From contig CASDRK010000006.1 in the NCBI GenBank assembly GCA_949283125.1, positions 26,910 through 90,909 on the forward strand: a stretch of DNA of 64,000 bases, written 5' to 3'. This DNA comes from an uncultured Clostridia bacterium (GTDB taxonomy: Bacteria; Bacillota; Clostridia; Christensenellales; Borkfalkiaceae). Position 1 is the first letter of the stretch, and each line of letters starts with the position of its first letter. Below the pieces are notes generated by a model. It was given only the letters and a program-made list of their open reading frames with translations. It did not search any database and was not told the origin of the DNA. Positions 16,710-25,574 of the stretch are shown here, piece after piece. The position numbers and the translations under genes were made by a program.

Positions 16710-18143
16710 TCATGCGCCCGTTATTTTTTTTACGGCGGCGGGAAGCGAATCGAGTATGTCCTGCGCGGTGGCGCAATAGTCCGTCTTGTCCGCGGACGCG
16801 ATCTCGGCCGAGACGCCGAGCGCGTAGGCCGCCGCCACGGCGGCGTCGAAGAGCCCGAGCCCGCGGGCGGCGCAGCCGCAGATCAGGCCGGTGAGCATAT
16901 CGCCGCTGCCGCCGCGCGCAAGCGCGGTGCTGCCGCGCAGATTGAGCATGACTTTGCTGCCGTCGGTTATGACCGTTGAAGCGCCCTTGAGCAGCACCGT
17001 CACCCCGTATTCGGCCGCAAAGGCGCGGGCGGAACCTGTCGGGTCGGAAACAATGTCGCCGACAGGCCTGCCCGTCAGGCGGGAAAATTCCGCGGGATGG
17101 GGAGTTATGAGCACATCGCAGTTCTTTTCGGCGAGCACTCCCGCCCCTCTCCCGGACACCGCGTTGAGGGCGTCGGCGTCGAGAATGAGTTTGCCGCGGT
17201 AATTTGCGAGCACTCTTTTTACTGTTTCAAAGGTGGATTCGCTGTTGCCGCAACCCGGCCCGACGGCGAGCGCCTGACAGCCGAGATCGGGCTCCGCAAG
17301 ATAAATGGCCTGCGGATATGCCGCAACGAGCGCATTTTTAACACTGTCGTCGGCGCACAGCTTCACGTAGCCGCACCCCGAGCGCAGAGCGGCCGAAAGA
17401 CAGAGCGCGGCCGCGCCGGGATAGTTCGGGCTGCCCGCCACGAGACAGGCCGAACCGTATGTTCCCTTGTGCGTGTTGCGCAGTCTTGCGGGAAAGAACG
17501 GCGCGACGTCGGCGTCCTCGCAGGCGAGGGCGCAATCGCCGCGCGCCGCAATGCCGATATCGGCCTTTGTGACCGCGCCGCAGTAATCGGGCCCGTCGCC
17601 GAGGACGTGGCCGAGCTTGTACTCGGCTATGGCGACGGTGACGTCGGCGCGCACGGCGCAGCCGAGCACCCTGCCGCTGTCGCCGCATATGCCGCTCGGA
17701 ATATCCGCGGATACCACAAACGCCCCGCTTTTGTTGATAGCTTCGACAACGTCCGCGCACCTGCCTTCGACCGGACGGGAAAGACCCGTGCCGAATATAC
17801 AGTCCACCGCCACATCCGCGCGGACATCTTCGGCATACGGACCGGCGTACTCCTTTCTTCGCGCGGCGCACTCCGGGGAATACGAACCGCCGGAAACGTC
17901 GAGCACCTTTACGTCGTAACCGAGCCGCAGCAATTGACTCGCGCATACGTAGCCGTCTCCGCCGTTATTCCCCCCGCCGCAGACCACCAGAACGCGTCTG
18001 CCGTATTCGTCAGCGGCCCCGGCCGCCGCCTTTGCTATCGCACTGCCGGCGCGCAGCATGAGTTGAGACGAGGGCACGCCCAGCACTTCTATCGTATATC
18101 TGTCCGCTTCGCGCATCTGCGCATTTGTCAAAAATTTCTGCAT
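16710..18143 (-). CDS. nnr: Bifunctional NAD(P)HX epimerase/dehydratase
   Basis: This repairs hydrated NADH and NADPH. The N-terminal YjeF-type epimerase domain (about 1-210) has GGGNNGGDGYV and VDCIFGTGL. The C-terminal ADP-dependent dehydratase domain (about 220-477) has LDADALN, ITPHPAEFSRLTG, LLKGASTVI and RGGSGDMLTGLICG, all standard. AAAGGAGG precedes the ATG. It begins 30 bases after recX ends, so recX-nnr-mazF may form one transcript. Confidence 0.95.
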   Translation of the reverse strand: MQKFLTNAQMREADRYTIEVLGVPSSQLMLRAGSAIAKAAAGAADEYGRRVLVVCGGGNNGGDGYVCASQLLRLGYDVKVLDVSGGSYSPECAARRKEYAGPYAEDVRADVAVDCIFGTGLSRPVEGRCADVVEAINKSGAFVVSADIPSGICGDSGRVLGCAVRADVTVAIAEYKLGHVLGDGPDYCGAVTKADIGIAARGDCALACEDADVAPFFPARLRNTHKGTYGSACLVAGSPNYPGAAALCLSAALRSGCGYVKLCADDSVKNALVAAYPQAIYLAEPDLGCQALAVGPGCGNSESTFETVKRVLANYRGKLILDADALNAVSGRGAGVLAEKNCDVLITPHPAEFSRLTGRPVGDIVSDPTGSARAFAAEYGVTVLLKGASTVITDGSKVMLNLRGSTALARGGSGDMLTGLICGCAARGLGLFDAAVAAAYALGVSAEIASADKTDYCATAQDILDSLPAAVKKITGA

Positions 18144-18173
18144 CCGTCCTCCTTTCCGCAGCCTGTCCCTCCG

Positions 18174-18785
18174 CTATTCACCGTCCTCGTCCGGCAGCTC
18201 CACGGCGCGCTTTGCCGTGTCGTAATCGTACCCGCGCGAGATGAGATGGCGGACGGCCCTGTACATGTTTTCGCGAGTGGGGGCCTTGCCGCGCATGTAC
18301 TTGCACGCCACGGCGCGGGCTTCCTCCTCGCTCTCCTCCCTGCCTTCGAGGGCGGCGTCGATCGCCTCGCGCGCGGCGCCGCGCTTTATGAGCGCGGCCC
18401 TTATGGCCGCCCTGCCCTTGCCCTTGACGCTGTCGGCATAGGCGCGGCAATAGGCAAAGTCGTCGATATACCCGTAACTTTCGAGTTTTTGGAGGACGTA
18501 ATCCACAACCGCCCCGGTATAGCCATTGCGCGCGAGAAAATCTGACATCTGTTTGCGCGTTTTGAGCGTGGCGGAGAGATGGTTCATCGCCTTTTCGACC
18601 GCCTGAAGCTTTTCGTTTTCAAGCTGGATTTCGTCTATGCGGCTCTTTTCCACGCTCATTCCCGGCTTAAGGCGATATTTTACGGCCACTTCTATCTTCA
18701 GTCCGCAGTAAAACGCCCCGTCGATATACACGGAGCAGCGCGTTTTGTCTTTCTGTTGTTGTTCTATCGATGTTATCTGTGACAT
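18174..18785 (-). CDS. recX: Regulatory protein RecX
   Basis: A RecA-modulating protein of 203 residues. It has the repeated three-helix modules of RecX: TRKQMSDFLARNGYTGAVVDYVLQ, then YGYIDDFAYCRAYADS and KGRAAIRAALIKRGAAREAID, and a C-terminal repeat with HLISRGYDYDTA. I chose the ATG at 18785 because the upstream ATG at 18806 lies before the predicted -10 box. The predicted RNA start is only about 5 bases before 18785 and there is no ribosome site, so it looks nearly leaderless. Confidence 0.85.
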   Translation of the reverse strand: MSQITSIEQQQKDKTRCSVYIDGAFYCGLKIEVAVKYRLKPGMSVEKSRIDEIQLENEKLQAVEKAMNHLSATLKTRKQMSDFLARNGYTGAVVDYVLQKLESYGYIDDFAYCRAYADSVKGKGRAAIRAALIKRGAAREAIDAALEGREESEEEARAVACKYMRGKAPTRENMYRAVRHLISRGYDYDTAKRAVELPDEDGE

Positions 18786-18796
18786 AGTCTGCACAT

Positions 18797-18826
18797 ATTT
18801 TAACACCGGGCGCGCGTTTTTGTCAA
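18797..18826 (-). promoter_or_regulatory. Predicted recX promoter
   Basis: TTGACA (18821-18826), 18 bases and TAAAAT (18797-18802) on the minus strand. It is divergent from the ilvE promoter next to it. Confidence 0.65.
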
Positions 18827-18834
18827 TCGCGCAT

Positions 18835-18863
18835 TTGACATGCGCGGCAATACGGGGTATAAT
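18835..18863 (+). promoter_or_regulatory. Predicted ilvE promoter
   Basis: Consensus TTGACA (18835-18840), 17 bases and TATAAT (18858-18863). The leader is about 24 bases, with no room for a T-box or peptide attenuator. Confidence 0.8.
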
Positions 18864-18893
18864 TATTGAAAATAATTTAAAGAAGGTTATGCT

Positions 18894-19916
18894 ATGGCAG
18901 TCGATCTTGATTGGAGCAGTTTGGGCTTCGGATACGTTAAGACCCCGTTCCGCTACGTTGCAAACTACAGGGACGGGAAATGGAGCGAGGGCAACCTTAC
19001 CGCCGACGATAAAATTTCGCTTTCGGAGTGCGCAGGGGTATTGCAGTACGCGCAGACGGCGTTTGAAGGGCTTAAGGCCTACCGCACCAAGGACGGAAAG
19101 ATAGTGACTTTCCGCCCCGACCTAAACGCCGAGAGAATGGAGCAATCGGCAGCGCGGCTGGAGATGCCCGTCTTCCCCAAAGAAAAATTTCTTGAAGCCG
19201 TGGACATGGTGGTTGCCGCGAACAGCGACTACGTTCCCCCCTACGGCAGCGGCGCAACGCTGTACATAAGGCCGTTTATGTTCGGCTCTTCGGAAGTGAT
19301 AGGCGTAAAACCCGCAAAGGAATATCAGTTCAGAATGTTCTGCACCCCCGTCGGCCCCTACTTCAAGGGAGGCGCAAAGCCCATCGTTATACGGGTGAGC
19401 GACTTTGACAGGGCCGCGCCCCACGGCACGGGCCACATAAAGGCCGGCCTGAACTACGCAATGAGCCTGCATGCCATTGTGGACGCGCACAACCAAGGCT
19501 TTGACGAGAATATGTATCTGGACGCCGCCACGCGCACATACGTGGAGGAGACGGGCGGAGCAAACTTTTTGTTCGTGACGAAGGACGGAAAAGTGGTTAC
19601 GCCAAAGTCAGATTCCATACTGCCCTCGATAACGAGAAGGTCGCTCTGCTACGTGGCCGAGAACATACTGGGCATGACCGTGGAACACCGACCCGTCAGA
19701 TTTGAAGAGGTGAAAGATTTTGCCGAATGCGGACTGTGCGGAACGGCCGCGGTTATATCTCCCGTGGGAAAAATTTACGACCACGGAAGAGAGATCGCCT
19801 TCCCCTCCGGCATGGACGAAATGGGCCCCGTCACAAAAAAGCTTTACGACACGCTTACGGGCATACAGATGGGCAGACTCCCCGCGCCCGAGGGCTGGAT
19901 ACGCGTTATAAAATAA
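18894..19916 (+). CDS. ilvE: Branched-chain amino acid aminotransferase, class II BCAT
   Basis: A PLP enzyme linking leucine, isoleucine and valine to their keto acids. 340 residues. Recognisable parts are CAGVLQYAQTAFEGLKAYR near residue 45, RMEQSAARLEMP, and HIKAGLNYAMS, which matches the GNYA region after the PLP lysine of the long BCAT type. Further on are the YVEETGGANFLFV and GTAAVISPVG stretches. AGAAGG lies before the ATG. It is a single-gene transcript, flanked by a consensus promoter and a terminator. Confidence 0.94.
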   Translation: MAVDLDWSSLGFGYVKTPFRYVANYRDGKWSEGNLTADDKISLSECAGVLQYAQTAFEGLKAYRTKDGKIVTFRPDLNAERMEQSAARLEMPVFPKEKFLEAVDMVVAANSDYVPPYGSGATLYIRPFMFGSSEVIGVKPAKEYQFRMFCTPVGPYFKGGAKPIVIRVSDFDRAAPHGTGHIKAGLNYAMSLHAIVDAHNQGFDENMYLDAATRTYVEETGGANFLFVTKDGKVVTPKSDSILPSITRRSLCYVAENILGMTVEHRPVRFEEVKDFAECGLCGTAAVISPVGKIYDHGREIAFPSGMDEMGPVTKKLYDTLTGIQMGRLPAPEGWIRVIK

Positions 19917-19979
19917 AATCAAATCAAGAGCAACGCTTGAATTCAAAACAATTAAATAAATCTTGAGTAAATAAATCTT

Positions 19980-20008
19980 GCGGCGGCGCGCACGATGCGC
20001 GCCGCCGC
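19980..20008 (+). terminator. ilvE terminator
   Basis: A 13-base-pair stem GCGGCGGCGCGCA with loop CGA, followed by ATTCTCATTTTCC. The T-run is interrupted but the stem is very strong. Confidence 0.65.
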
Positions 20009-20117
20009 ATTCTCATTTTCCTGCCTGATCCGCCGCAACACGGCGCAATACATGAATTCCTTACTTTCCTTATCGCCGGAATATAATTTTTGCGGACGCA
20101 GCCGCGCGGACAGGCAT

Positions 20118-20142
20118 AAGGGCGCGCTTTGGGCGCGCCCTT
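20118..20142. terminator. Terminator hairpin with flanking A and T runs
   Basis: AAGGGCGCGC pairs with GCGCGCCCTT around TTTGG, followed by TTAATATA on the plus strand. It lies 120 bases beyond the spoIIID stop and may stop transcripts from either side. Confidence 0.6.
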
Positions 20143-20261
20143 TTAATATATCGGCGAAAAACAAAAAGGTCTTTGCGCGGCCGCATCCGCCACATCGGAA
20201 CGCACAATCCGACGGCGCGGCTGAGCGGACGGGATTTGTCGACCGGAAAATTTTGCCGGGA

Positions 20262-20531
20262 TCATTGCTCCGCAGGCCCGCCTTTTATTCGCTCGTACTT
20301 GCATTTCGTTGCCAGACCTCCGCGCAGGTGGCGCTCGGAGAGGTTTTTTAAGAGCACGGCTTTGACCTCATCGTACAGTCCCCTGTCAATTTCCGCAAGC
20401 CGTTCGGTGACATCCTTGTGCACGGTGGACTTGCTGATATTGAAATGTGCGGCCGCGGCGCGCACCGTGGCGCCGTGCGCGGCAATGTATTCGCCCTCGG
20501 TGACGACGCGCCTGACAATATATTCCCACAT
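20262..20531 (-). CDS. spoIIID: Sporulation transcriptional regulator SpoIIID
   Basis: An 89-residue mother-cell DNA-binding protein that switches gene sets during spore formation. The helix-turn-helix region is clear: VRAAAAHFNISKSTVHKDVTERL, followed by IDRGLYDEVKAVLLKNLSERHLRGGLATK with the basic C-terminal helix of the family. It lies 190 bases beyond the exopolysaccharide genes, past a strong hairpin, so it is probably its own unit. A ribosome site (GAAGGGG) is present. The gene implies an endospore-forming lineage. Confidence 0.95.
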   Translation of the reverse strand: MWEYIVRRVVTEGEYIAAHGATVRAAAAHFNISKSTVHKDVTERLAEIDRGLYDEVKAVLLKNLSERHLRGGLATKCKYERIKGGPAEQ

Positions 20532-20564
20532 AGACTATCCCCTTCGCCCGTCAGGGCTTAAGAT

Positions 20565-20593
20565 AGACTATGCCGCATATTGACGACTTATGC
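20565..20593 (-). promoter_or_regulatory. Possible sigma-E-type promoter for spoIIID
   Basis: On the minus strand GCATAAG (20587-20593), a 14-base spacer and CATAGTCT (20565-20572). This is close to the SigE pattern (-35 like TCATATT, -10 like CATACAAT), and SigE controls spoIIID in Bacillus. No sigma-A promoter is evident here. Confidence 0.35.
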
Positions 20594-20647
20594 CGGAAAA
20601 ATCTGAAGAGGCGCGAATATCGGCATTTTATGCGGAAATGCTCAAAA

Positions 20648-20689
20648 CGCCGTGCGCGGCGGACAGCCATCTGTCCGCCGCGCACGGCG
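20648..20689 (-). terminator. Terminator of the exopolysaccharide operon
   Basis: A 19-base-pair GC stem with loop CCAT just after the flippase stop. The minus strand then reads GTTTTGAGC. Confidence 0.8.
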
Positions 20690-20720
20690 CATTTTCAATA
20701 TCGGGACGGCGAAAGCCGCG

Positions 20721-22163
20721 TCATTGCCGGCCGTCGTCCTTTTGCTTTTTAAACAGCCCCGCTGCGGAGCGGAAGAGCGCGAGCAGGTTTTTGCGGTAAA
20801 TGAGCGAATATACCATGAACGCGCACGCATACGCGAGGCACGCCCACCACCTGCCGAGAAAACGGACGGCCAGTATGAAGGCTATCGTCATTATCACTTC
20901 CGCAACCACGTCCGCGGCTATTCTCTTTTTTATGATGGCGGACACAAAAATTTCGGAAACTATGGAATTAAGAACGACAACCGCAACGAGAGAATAGAGC
21001 ACGAAATCGATGTCTTTTACGACGAAAGCGCCGACCGCAAAGAGTGACACGCCGAGCGCAACGCCCGCCGCGTTGACGGCAAGCATCGTCTTTTCTCTGC
21101 GGTATGCCTTGAGGTAGTTATTGGTGAGCAGCGCAACCTTGGCCGAGAACACAACGATGGGAAGCAATATGCCCAGATAGGTGAGACTGTCGGAATAGTT
21201 GGGCAGCCACAGCTCCAGTATCAGGCAGGCGGGGAAATACAGCAGCAGCGCAAAGAACATTATCGGCGAAACGGCGTTGCGCAATTTTAAATATACGTCG
21301 GGCAGTTCGTCCATGCTCATGCGCTTGAGCGAAGGAAACAACACTATGCTTATGGCCGTGACAAACGTAAGGAATATGTTTGAAACGCTGAAGCTGAAGG
21401 ATATCTGCCCGAACACAAGCTCGTCCCAGCCCCATTGCACCATCATCTTTGCTCCGCCGGTCAGCAGCATGGACGAAAAATTGGACAGCATCAATATCAT
21501 CCCGGCAGAAATATTCGACCAGCCCTCCTTTAGACATTCCCGCACGGGCAAGGACCTGCCGAAATACATGCCGCGGTTGAAGAATGCGCCTATTGCGCTG
21601 CCGAGGGCGTCGCCGGACAGATCGGCAATGCAGTACAGCCAGAACACGTTGACGCCGCAGGCGAGGAGAATGCCGACAAACAGAGCGTATCCCGCCCTCT
21701 GCGCTATGACTACAACGGCGTACTTGGGTATCCTGTTGGTGATCTGGAAAGAATAGGACGTATAACCGAAGATATTTTTTACGACGATGCTTGCGGCGAC
21801 GAGAACGACTATCTCCCTTGTGACCGCGTCGCAAAGAAACGCCGAGACGATAAGGCCGGTCAGCGTGAGCGCGGAATTTATGAACAGAAGCAGTTTGAAC
21901 TGCGAACGCATGCGCGGTTTGTCCAGCTCGTCGAACTCATACTGCGAATACCTTAAAACCAACCCGTCGAGCAAGCCGAACTGACATATCCCGGAATACC
22001 CCGAATACAGCAAGTAGACCTGCCAGTACGAATACTGATACTCGTCAATGAATTTGGGAACGATAAATCCCAGCACAAAGCTGGTTATTATCGAAATAGC
22101 CTGCGCCGTGAGCGATAATATTAAGTTTTTTGCCAGCTTTTTGCCTGTGATCTTAGTTGCCAT
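20721..22163 (-). CDS. Wzx-type polysaccharide flippase
   Basis: A 480-residue membrane protein with about 12-14 hydrophobic segments, of the oligosaccharide flippase (MATE-like/Wzx) superfamily. The N-terminal ITGKKLAKNLILSLTAQ and FVLGFIVPKFI, and polar residues in SYWQVYLLYSGYSG, fit this family. It would flip the lipid-linked repeat unit across the membrane for the polymerase in the same cluster. It is the last gene of the operon, 23 bases past rfbC. Confidence 0.85.
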   Translation of the reverse strand: MATKITGKKLAKNLILSLTAQAISIITSFVLGFIVPKFIDEYQYSYWQVYLLYSGYSGICQFGLLDGLVLRYSQYEFDELDKPRMRSQFKLLLFINSALTLTGLIVSAFLCDAVTREIVVLVAASIVVKNIFGYTSYSFQITNRIPKYAVVVIAQRAGYALFVGILLACGVNVFWLYCIADLSGDALGSAIGAFFNRGMYFGRSLPVRECLKEGWSNISAGMILMLSNFSSMLLTGGAKMMVQWGWDELVFGQISFSFSVSNIFLTFVTAISIVLFPSLKRMSMDELPDVYLKLRNAVSPIMFFALLLYFPACLILELWLPNYSDSLTYLGILLPIVVFSAKVALLTNNYLKAYRREKTMLAVNAAGVALGVSLFAVGAFVVKDIDFVLYSLVAVVVLNSIVSEIFVSAIIKKRIAADVVAEVIMTIAFILAVRFLGRWWACLAYACAFMVYSLIYRKNLLALFRSAAGLFKKQKDDGRQ

Positions 22164-22186
22164 TCGTGCTTGCGGAAGTATTTATA

Positions 22187-22780
22187 TCAGTTTTTCAAAG
22201 CCTTCCACTTACTGTCTTTTTCGGATAAATTCAGGGGCGTGCCGTCGGGAAGGGTGTAACCCTCGGCCGAGGCCGAACCGCGGTAATCGCCGCATACTCC
22301 CCACTCTACGCCTATTTCTGGGTCGTTCCATGCGAGACCGCCCTCATCGTTGGGGTGGTAGAAGTCGTCGCATTTATAGCAGAATTCCGCCACATCGGAG
22401 CGAACCAGAAAGCCGTGCGCAAAGCCCTTGGGAATGAGAAACTGCTTTTTGTTCTCCTCGGTGAGTTCAACGCCGTACCACTTGCCGTAAGTTTTGCTTC
22501 CCTTTCTCAAATCGACGGCCACATCGAACACCGCGCCCCTTATGACGCGGACAAGTTTTGTCTGCGGGTAGTTTATCTGAAAATGCAGGCCGCGCAGCAC
22601 TCCCTTGGTGCTCATGGACTGGTTGTCCTGCACAAAGGTTATGTCAAAGCCTGCCTCCTCCATGTCGCGTTGGCTGTACGTCTCCATAAAGTAACCGCGG
22701 TTATCGCCGTGCACGGCGGGGGCGATGACGCACAATCCCTCTATCCCGCCGACGTTCCTTTCCACCTTTATCTGTCCCAT
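22187..22780 (-). CDS. rfbC: dTDP-4-dehydrorhamnose 3,5-epimerase
   Basis: Third step of dTDP-L-rhamnose synthesis. 197 residues of a cupin fold with RGYFMETYSQRDMEEAG, DNQSMSTKGVLRGLHFQ (the family's active-site histidine region), VFDVAVDLRKGSKTYGKW and IPKGFAHGFLV. The ATG at 22780 shares one base with the rfbD stop (TGATG). Confidence 0.96.
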   Translation of the reverse strand: MGQIKVERNVGGIEGLCVIAPAVHGDNRGYFMETYSQRDMEEAGFDITFVQDNQSMSTKGVLRGLHFQINYPQTKLVRVIRGAVFDVAVDLRKGSKTYGKWYGVELTEENKKQFLIPKGFAHGFLVRSDVAEFCYKCDDFYHPNDEGGLAWNDPEIGVEWGVCGDYRGSASAEGYTLPDGTPLNLSEKDSKWKALKN

Positions 22781-23634
22781 CAGTAGTCTATCTCCTTTAA
22801 ATATCTTGCAAGCGCGTCCTGCCATGCGGGGAGCGGCTTGAAGCCGTTTTCTACCAGCTTGCTCTTATCCAGCCTGCTGTTGAAGGGGCGGGCTGCCTTG
22901 GAGAGGCCGTATTCCTGCGTGGATACGGGAATGACCTTTGTAGCGTAGCCCGCCTGACGATAAATTTCCTTGGTGAAATCGTACCAGCTGATATACCCGC
23001 CTTCGTTGGTGGCGTGATAATAGCCGTACTTATCCGTTTCTATCATATCGACAAGCAGCCGCGCGAGGTCGTAGGTGTATGTTGGCGTGCCTATCTGGTC
23101 GTTGACGACGCGCACGGTATCGTGCGTCTTGCCGACAGAAAGCATGGTTTTGATAAAGTTTTTGCCGTTGACGCCGAACACCCACGCTATGCGCACTATG
23201 AAGTACTTTTCAAGGGTACCCGCCACGGCCAACTCGCCTTCCAGCTTGGTCTTGCCGTACACGTTTAAGGGCCTATAGTCCTTGCAGTCGGGCTGCCATG
23301 GCTCGCTGCCCTGTCCGTCGAACACGTAGTCGGTGGAGATATACATCAGCTTTGCGCCGACATCTTTACACGCTTCGGCGATGTACTTCGTGCCCGTGGC
23401 GTTGACGGCGCGCACCTTGTCCTCGTTGTCCTCGGCGGCGTCCACCGCCGTCCATGCCGCGCAGTGTATCACCGCCTGCGGTCTGACGGAAGATATCACC
23501 GTATCGACGCTAAGTTTATCCGTTATATCCATTTCGGCGATGTCAACGCCCACAGCCTCGTGGCCGCGCTTTGTAAGTTCATTTACGACGTCAAAGCCCA
23601 ATTGTCCTTTGACGCCCGTCACCAATACCATCAT
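22780..23634 (-). CDS. rfbD: dTDP-4-dehydrorhamnose reductase
   Basis: Final step to dTDP-L-rhamnose. An SDR-type protein of 284 residues. It has the nucleotide-binding TGVKGQLGFDVV at the start, the YISTDYVFDGQG stretch with the catalytic tyrosine region (RPLNVYGKTKLEGE) and IAWVFGVNGKNF. Two ATGs are adjacent (23634 and 23631); GAGG about 10 bases upstream fits the first. It follows a glycosyltransferase gene by one base. Confidence 0.95.
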   Translation of the reverse strand: MMVLVTGVKGQLGFDVVNELTKRGHEAVGVDIAEMDITDKLSVDTVISSVRPQAVIHCAAWTAVDAAEDNEDKVRAVNATGTKYIAEACKDVGAKLMYISTDYVFDGQGSEPWQPDCKDYRPLNVYGKTKLEGELAVAGTLEKYFIVRIAWVFGVNGKNFIKTMLSVGKTHDTVRVVNDQIGTPTYTYDLARLLVDMIETDKYGYYHATNEGGYISWYDFTKEIYRQAGYATKVIPVSTQEYGLSKAARPFNSRLDKSKLVENGFKPLPAWQDALARYLKEIDY

Positions 23635-23635
23635 A

Positions 23636-24478
23636 TCATCTGTCCTCGTCATTTATCTGTAATTTTCCGAGCTTTTTCTTTTTTGCATGTTTTTTAGCCA
23701 GCCTTATCATTTTTAATTTAGCTAACCTGTGCTTTTCGAAGAGCAATATTTTGATAAGCTGTTTTTTGTCGTAATCATATATGTCTTTATAAAAATGTTT
23801 ATCTTCGTGATACAACACATAATTGTTGCGATAGCGATAATAACATCTGACAGGAGCATGATTGCTTATGCTGATCGTTTTGAAGCCCGGCAGCCTGCGC
23901 TTTTGCGGATTGCCTATCTTATGTTTGATGCTTATATTGCAGATAACGGCAATCTTTTTACCGATTTCATAAAACTGATGATCCAAATCAAAATCGACCG
24001 AATCAATAAATAGCTCTTCGCGGAAACCGTTGATAAGACGATAATTTTTTATGTTGATGAAATTGCCGGAAGTTATAAGCGTTTTTGTCTCTGAAAGGCC
24101 GTCGCCTGAAATTTCATTGTTGACATTAAGACCTATTATTCCGTAATCGTCGATATCTTCCGACAGAAGAATATTTTTAATATCCCGCATACTCTCAACC
24201 GGAAATACGCTGTCCTGATCCATGGTGAGACAAAAATCGGCGCCGTCGCTCATGGCCATATCAAGCCCGATGCGCAATGCCTTGGCTATACCCGCGTTCT
24301 GCCCCATCTCGACCACGCTTATATTGGTGACGGACTTAAGCCTTGCAATCAGTCCGACATTACTGCTGCAGGAATTGTCGATCACAAATAATTTATTCAG
24401 CAGGGACGCATACTCAAAGATGTTTCCCAACTCCTCTTCCCGCGGTTCGTAAAGGACAACGACTCCGTCAATAATCAT
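23636..24478 (-). CDS. Family 2 glycosyltransferase, rhamnosyltransferase-like
   Basis: A 280-residue GT-A fold enzyme. Visible are VVVLYEPREEE at the start, IDNSCSSNVGLI, MGQNAGIAKALRIGLD and the acidic metal site CLTMDQDSVFP. The LDQDS-type motif is typical of RfbF/rhamnosyltransferase relatives, and the dTDP-rhamnose genes surround it, so rhamnose transfer is a reasonable inference. Donor and acceptor are not proven. The C-terminal 60 residues are basic and could contact the membrane. Confidence 0.82.
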   Translation of the reverse strand: MIIDGVVVLYEPREEELGNIFEYASLLNKLFVIDNSCSSNVGLIARLKSVTNISVVEMGQNAGIAKALRIGLDMAMSDGADFCLTMDQDSVFPVESMRDIKNILLSEDIDDYGIIGLNVNNEISGDGLSETKTLITSGNFINIKNYRLINGFREELFIDSVDFDLDHQFYEIGKKIAVICNISIKHKIGNPQKRRLPGFKTISISNHAPVRCYYRYRNNYVLYHEDKHFYKDIYDYDKKQLIKILLFEKHRLAKLKMIRLAKKHAKKKKLGKLQINDEDR

Positions 24479-24503
24479 AACCGAACACTACCTTTTTGCA
24501 AAA

Positions 24504-25523
24504 TCAGCGATTTTCATACATTTTGCTATAGTAATTGCGATAATCGCCGGAGATTATCTCCTCCCACCAATCCCTGTTGTCCAAATACCACTTTATCGTC
24601 TTTTTGATGCCGTCGGCAAACTTTGTTTCGGGCAGCCAGCCGAGTTCGGTGTGTATCTTGGTGGGATCTATCGCATACCTCATGTCGTGCCCCTTGCGGT
24701 CGGCGACAAAGGTTATTAAACTTTCCGGCTTTCCGAGCTCTTTACATATCAGCTTTACTATATCGATATTTTTCATCTCGTTGTGGCCGCCGACGTTGTA
24801 CACCTCGCCCACTCTGCCCTTGTGAATGATGAGGTCTATCGCCTTGCAGTGGTCTTCGACGTACAGCCAGTCGCGCACGTTTTCGCCCTTGCCGTACACG
24901 GGCAGGGGTTTATCATTGAGCGCGTTTGCTATCATGAGCGGAATTAATTTTTCGGGGAAGTGATAGGGGCCATAGTTGTTGGAGCACCGCGAAATGGTGA
25001 CGGGCAGGCCGTACGTGCGGTAATATGCCTGAACCAACAGGTCTGCCGACGCCTTGGAGCTTGAATATGGACTGCTGGTGTGCAGGGGCGTTGTCTCCGT
25101 GAAGAACAGGTCGGGCCTGTCCAAGGGAAGGTCGCCGTACACCTCGTCCGTGGAGACCTGGTGATACCTTTTAATGCCATACTTGCGGCAGGCGTCCATG
25201 AGTACCGAAGTGCCGATTATATTCGTCTGAAGGAAGATTGAGGGATCTTCTATGCTCCTGTCCACATGGCTTTCGGCGGCGAAGTTGACGACGATGTCGG
25301 GGTGCTCCTCTTCAAAGAGTTTATACACCCCCTCCCTGTCGCAGATATCCAGCTTTACGAAGCGGAAGTCGGGGTTGTCCATCACGCTCTTTAAAGTGGA
25401 CAGATTGCCCGCATAGGTCAGTTTATCCAGACAAACTATGCGGTAGCCGAGATATTTGCCCAGCATGTGGAATATGAAGTTGCTGCCGATGAATCCGGCG
25501 CCGCCGGTCACTATGATAGTCAT
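24504..25523 (-). CDS. rfbB: dTDP-glucose 4,6-dehydratase
   Basis: This converts dTDP-glucose to dTDP-4-keto-6-deoxyglucose. 339 residues with GGAGFIGSNFIFHM (NAD binding), FAAESHVDRSIEDP, STDEVYGDLPLDRPD and SPYSSSKASADLL, which carries the YxxxK catalytic pair. RCSNNYGPYHFPEKLIPLMI is also diagnostic. It lies in the middle of the cluster, apart from rfbCD by one glycosyltransferase. Confidence 0.97.
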   Translation of the reverse strand: MTIIVTGGAGFIGSNFIFHMLGKYLGYRIVCLDKLTYAGNLSTLKSVMDNPDFRFVKLDICDREGVYKLFEEEHPDIVVNFAAESHVDRSIEDPSIFLQTNIIGTSVLMDACRKYGIKRYHQVSTDEVYGDLPLDRPDLFFTETTPLHTSSPYSSSKASADLLVQAYYRTYGLPVTISRCSNNYGPYHFPEKLIPLMIANALNDKPLPVYGKGENVRDWLYVEDHCKAIDLIIHKGRVGEVYNVGGHNEMKNIDIVKLICKELGKPESLITFVADRKGHDMRYAIDPTKIHTELGWLPETKFADGIKKTIKWYLDNRDWWEEIISGDYRNYYSKMYENR

Positions 25524-25574
25524 AACTGTATCTCCGATAATTTAACTTTGTATTTGCTGACAGCAAACGAAAAA

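Larger units (their letters stand above)
19917..20261. other. Intergenic region after ilvE
   Basis: 345 bases with no supported gene. It holds a 13-base direct repeat (TAAATAAATCTTG at 19953-19965 and 19968-19980), a strong hairpin (19980-20008), a second hairpin (20118-20142), and unstructured sequence between. I see no RNA gene. Confidence 0.6.

Noticed and set aside
19953-19980. Tandem 13-base repeat considered as a CRISPR remnant
   Set aside because: Only two copies, a 2-base gap and no spacer-like sequence.
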